Positions 63,444-64,000 of a DNA stretch of 64,000 nt are shown here, one piece after another (position 1 is the first letter of the stretch; each line of letters begins with the position of its first letter). The position numbers and the translations under genes were made by a program. Below the pieces are notes generated by a model. It had not been told where the DNA came from. It did not search any database and saw nothing but the letters and a program-made list of their open reading frames with translations. Source of the stretch: Cryobacterium cryoconiti (GTDB taxonomy: Bacteria; Actinomycetota; Actinomycetes; Actinomycetales; Microbacteriaceae); the NCBI RefSeq assembly GCF_004403065.1, contig NZ_SOHA01000005.1:62001-126000 (forward strand), given 5' to 3'.

Positions 63444-64000
63444 ATGAGCCTGATCAGGCTGAACGACGTCAGCATCCGTTTCGAGAACACCCAGATCCTG
63501 CGCGAGGCCTTCTTCCGGCTCGAACCGGGGGACCGGGTGGGCCTGATCGGCCGTAACGGGTCCGGCAAGTCGACCATCCTGAAACTGGCCCTCGGCCAGG
63601 TGACAGCGGATGCCGGCACCGTCACCCTCGACCCCGGGATCCGGGTGGGCTACTTCTCCCAGTTCTCCGAGCTGAACGGGGAATCCACCATCACCGAGGT
63701 GCTCGACGGCCTGTTCGCCCCGATCAAGGCCATCGAATCGGAGCTTTCGTCGATCGACGCCCGGATCGCGGCGGATTCCTCGCAGAGCGCCGAACTGGAC
63801 CGGCTGATCCACCGCCAGGCCGAACTGTTCGAGGACATGGACCGCCTCGACGGGTGGGACTATCCCCGGCGCATCGACACCGCGCTGACCACCCTCGGGT
63901 TCGACGAGGCCCACCGCGTCTGCGCCATCGACGAGCTGTCCGGAGGCTGGCGCAACCGGGCCGCGCTGGCCAAGATCCTGCTCGAACAGCCCGATGTGCT
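63444..64000 (+). CDS. ABC-F family ATPase (3' end outside window)
   Basis: ATG 63444 opens a frame with no stop to the window end (185 complete codons seen). First ABC domain: Walker A GRNGSGKS (about 37-44), the linker helix pair after GYFSQFSELNG, and signature LSGGWRNRAALAKILLEQPDVL at the edge. Soluble ABC-F proteins act on the ribosome (translation factors or antibiotic protection). The second ATPase half would lie beyond 64000. Confidence 0.9.
   Translation, partial: MSLIRLNDVSIRFENTQILREAFFRLEPGDRVGLIGRNGSGKSTILKLALGQVTADAGTVTLDPGIRVGYFSQFSELNGESTITEVLDGLFAPIKAIESELSSIDARIAADSSQSAELDRLIHRQAELFEDMDRLDGWDYPRRIDTALTTLGFDEAHRVCAIDELSGGWRNRAALAKILLEQPDV

Overview
The window is high-GC, densely packed actinobacterial DNA. 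The clpS-DUF2017 pair, the DUF6457-mobA-moaD molybdenum-cofactor block, SufS/SufU-type Fe-S genes and the overall base composition suggest Micrococcales, most likely Microbacteriaceae. That assignment is inference; there is no rRNA or other taxonomic marker. No tRNA, rRNA, insertion sequence, phage gene or CRISPR array was seen.

(1) 1-17.8 kb, anaerobic nitrogen respiration. It opens with the 3' part of a membrane-anchored, two-cupredoxin NirK-like protein. Next come a winged-helix regulator with a cysteine cluster, an FNR-like regulator, a heavy-metal-associated (HMA) domain protein, a P1B ATPase with an unusual CPG motif, a second cysteine-cluster regulator, and a complete narGHJI operon. 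DUF2252 and DUF2231 genes follow, then a leftward narK-SRPBCC-flavodoxin set.

(2) 17.9-29.4 kb, molybdenum cofactor and one-carbon oxidation. A leftward overlapping operon runs moeZ-moeA-moaC-mobA-DUF6457-moaD. Rightward are glutathione-independent formaldehyde dehydrogenase, moaA and fdhD. Leftward are an FdhF/YdeP-type molybdoenzyme and a double PAP2 membrane protein. A conserved CATTTGTCAC element precedes narG, narK and moaA, and an ATTCC-N5-GGAAT dyad precedes both the formaldehyde dehydrogenase and the formate-dehydrogenase-like gene.

(3) 29.4-41.8 kb, mixed metabolism. There are two coupled glycosyltransferases (the first with a HEAT-like N-terminus), clpS-DUF2017, a YoaK-type membrane protein, a MocA-like nucleotidyltransferase, a purine-oxidation operon (FAD subunit, fused 2Fe-2S/molybdenum xanthine dehydrogenase, guanine deaminase) and a MogA/MoaB protein.

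(4) 41.8-45 kb. sufS-sufU is followed by a Gdx/SugE guanidinium exporter directly behind a sequence that matches the guanidine-III riboswitch, then a VOC protein.

(5) 45.1-62.9 kb, flagellar locus. flgN-flgK-flgL-fliW read leftward. fliA, fliC, fliD-fliS-(unknown), and flgB-flgC-fliE-fliF-fliG-fliH-fliI-fliJ-(NlpC/P60)-fliK-flgD-flgE read rightward. Three promoters fit TNAC-N15-GYCGATAG and should be read by the FliA encoded here. The export gate, switch (fliM/N) and stator genes are absent. An HPF-like protein and a truncated ABC-F ATPase end the window.

Together regions 1-3 make a molybdenum-centred block: molybdoenzymes (NarG, FdhF-like, XDH), cofactor synthesis (all core steps seen except MoaE) and candidate redox or Fe-S sensing regulators.
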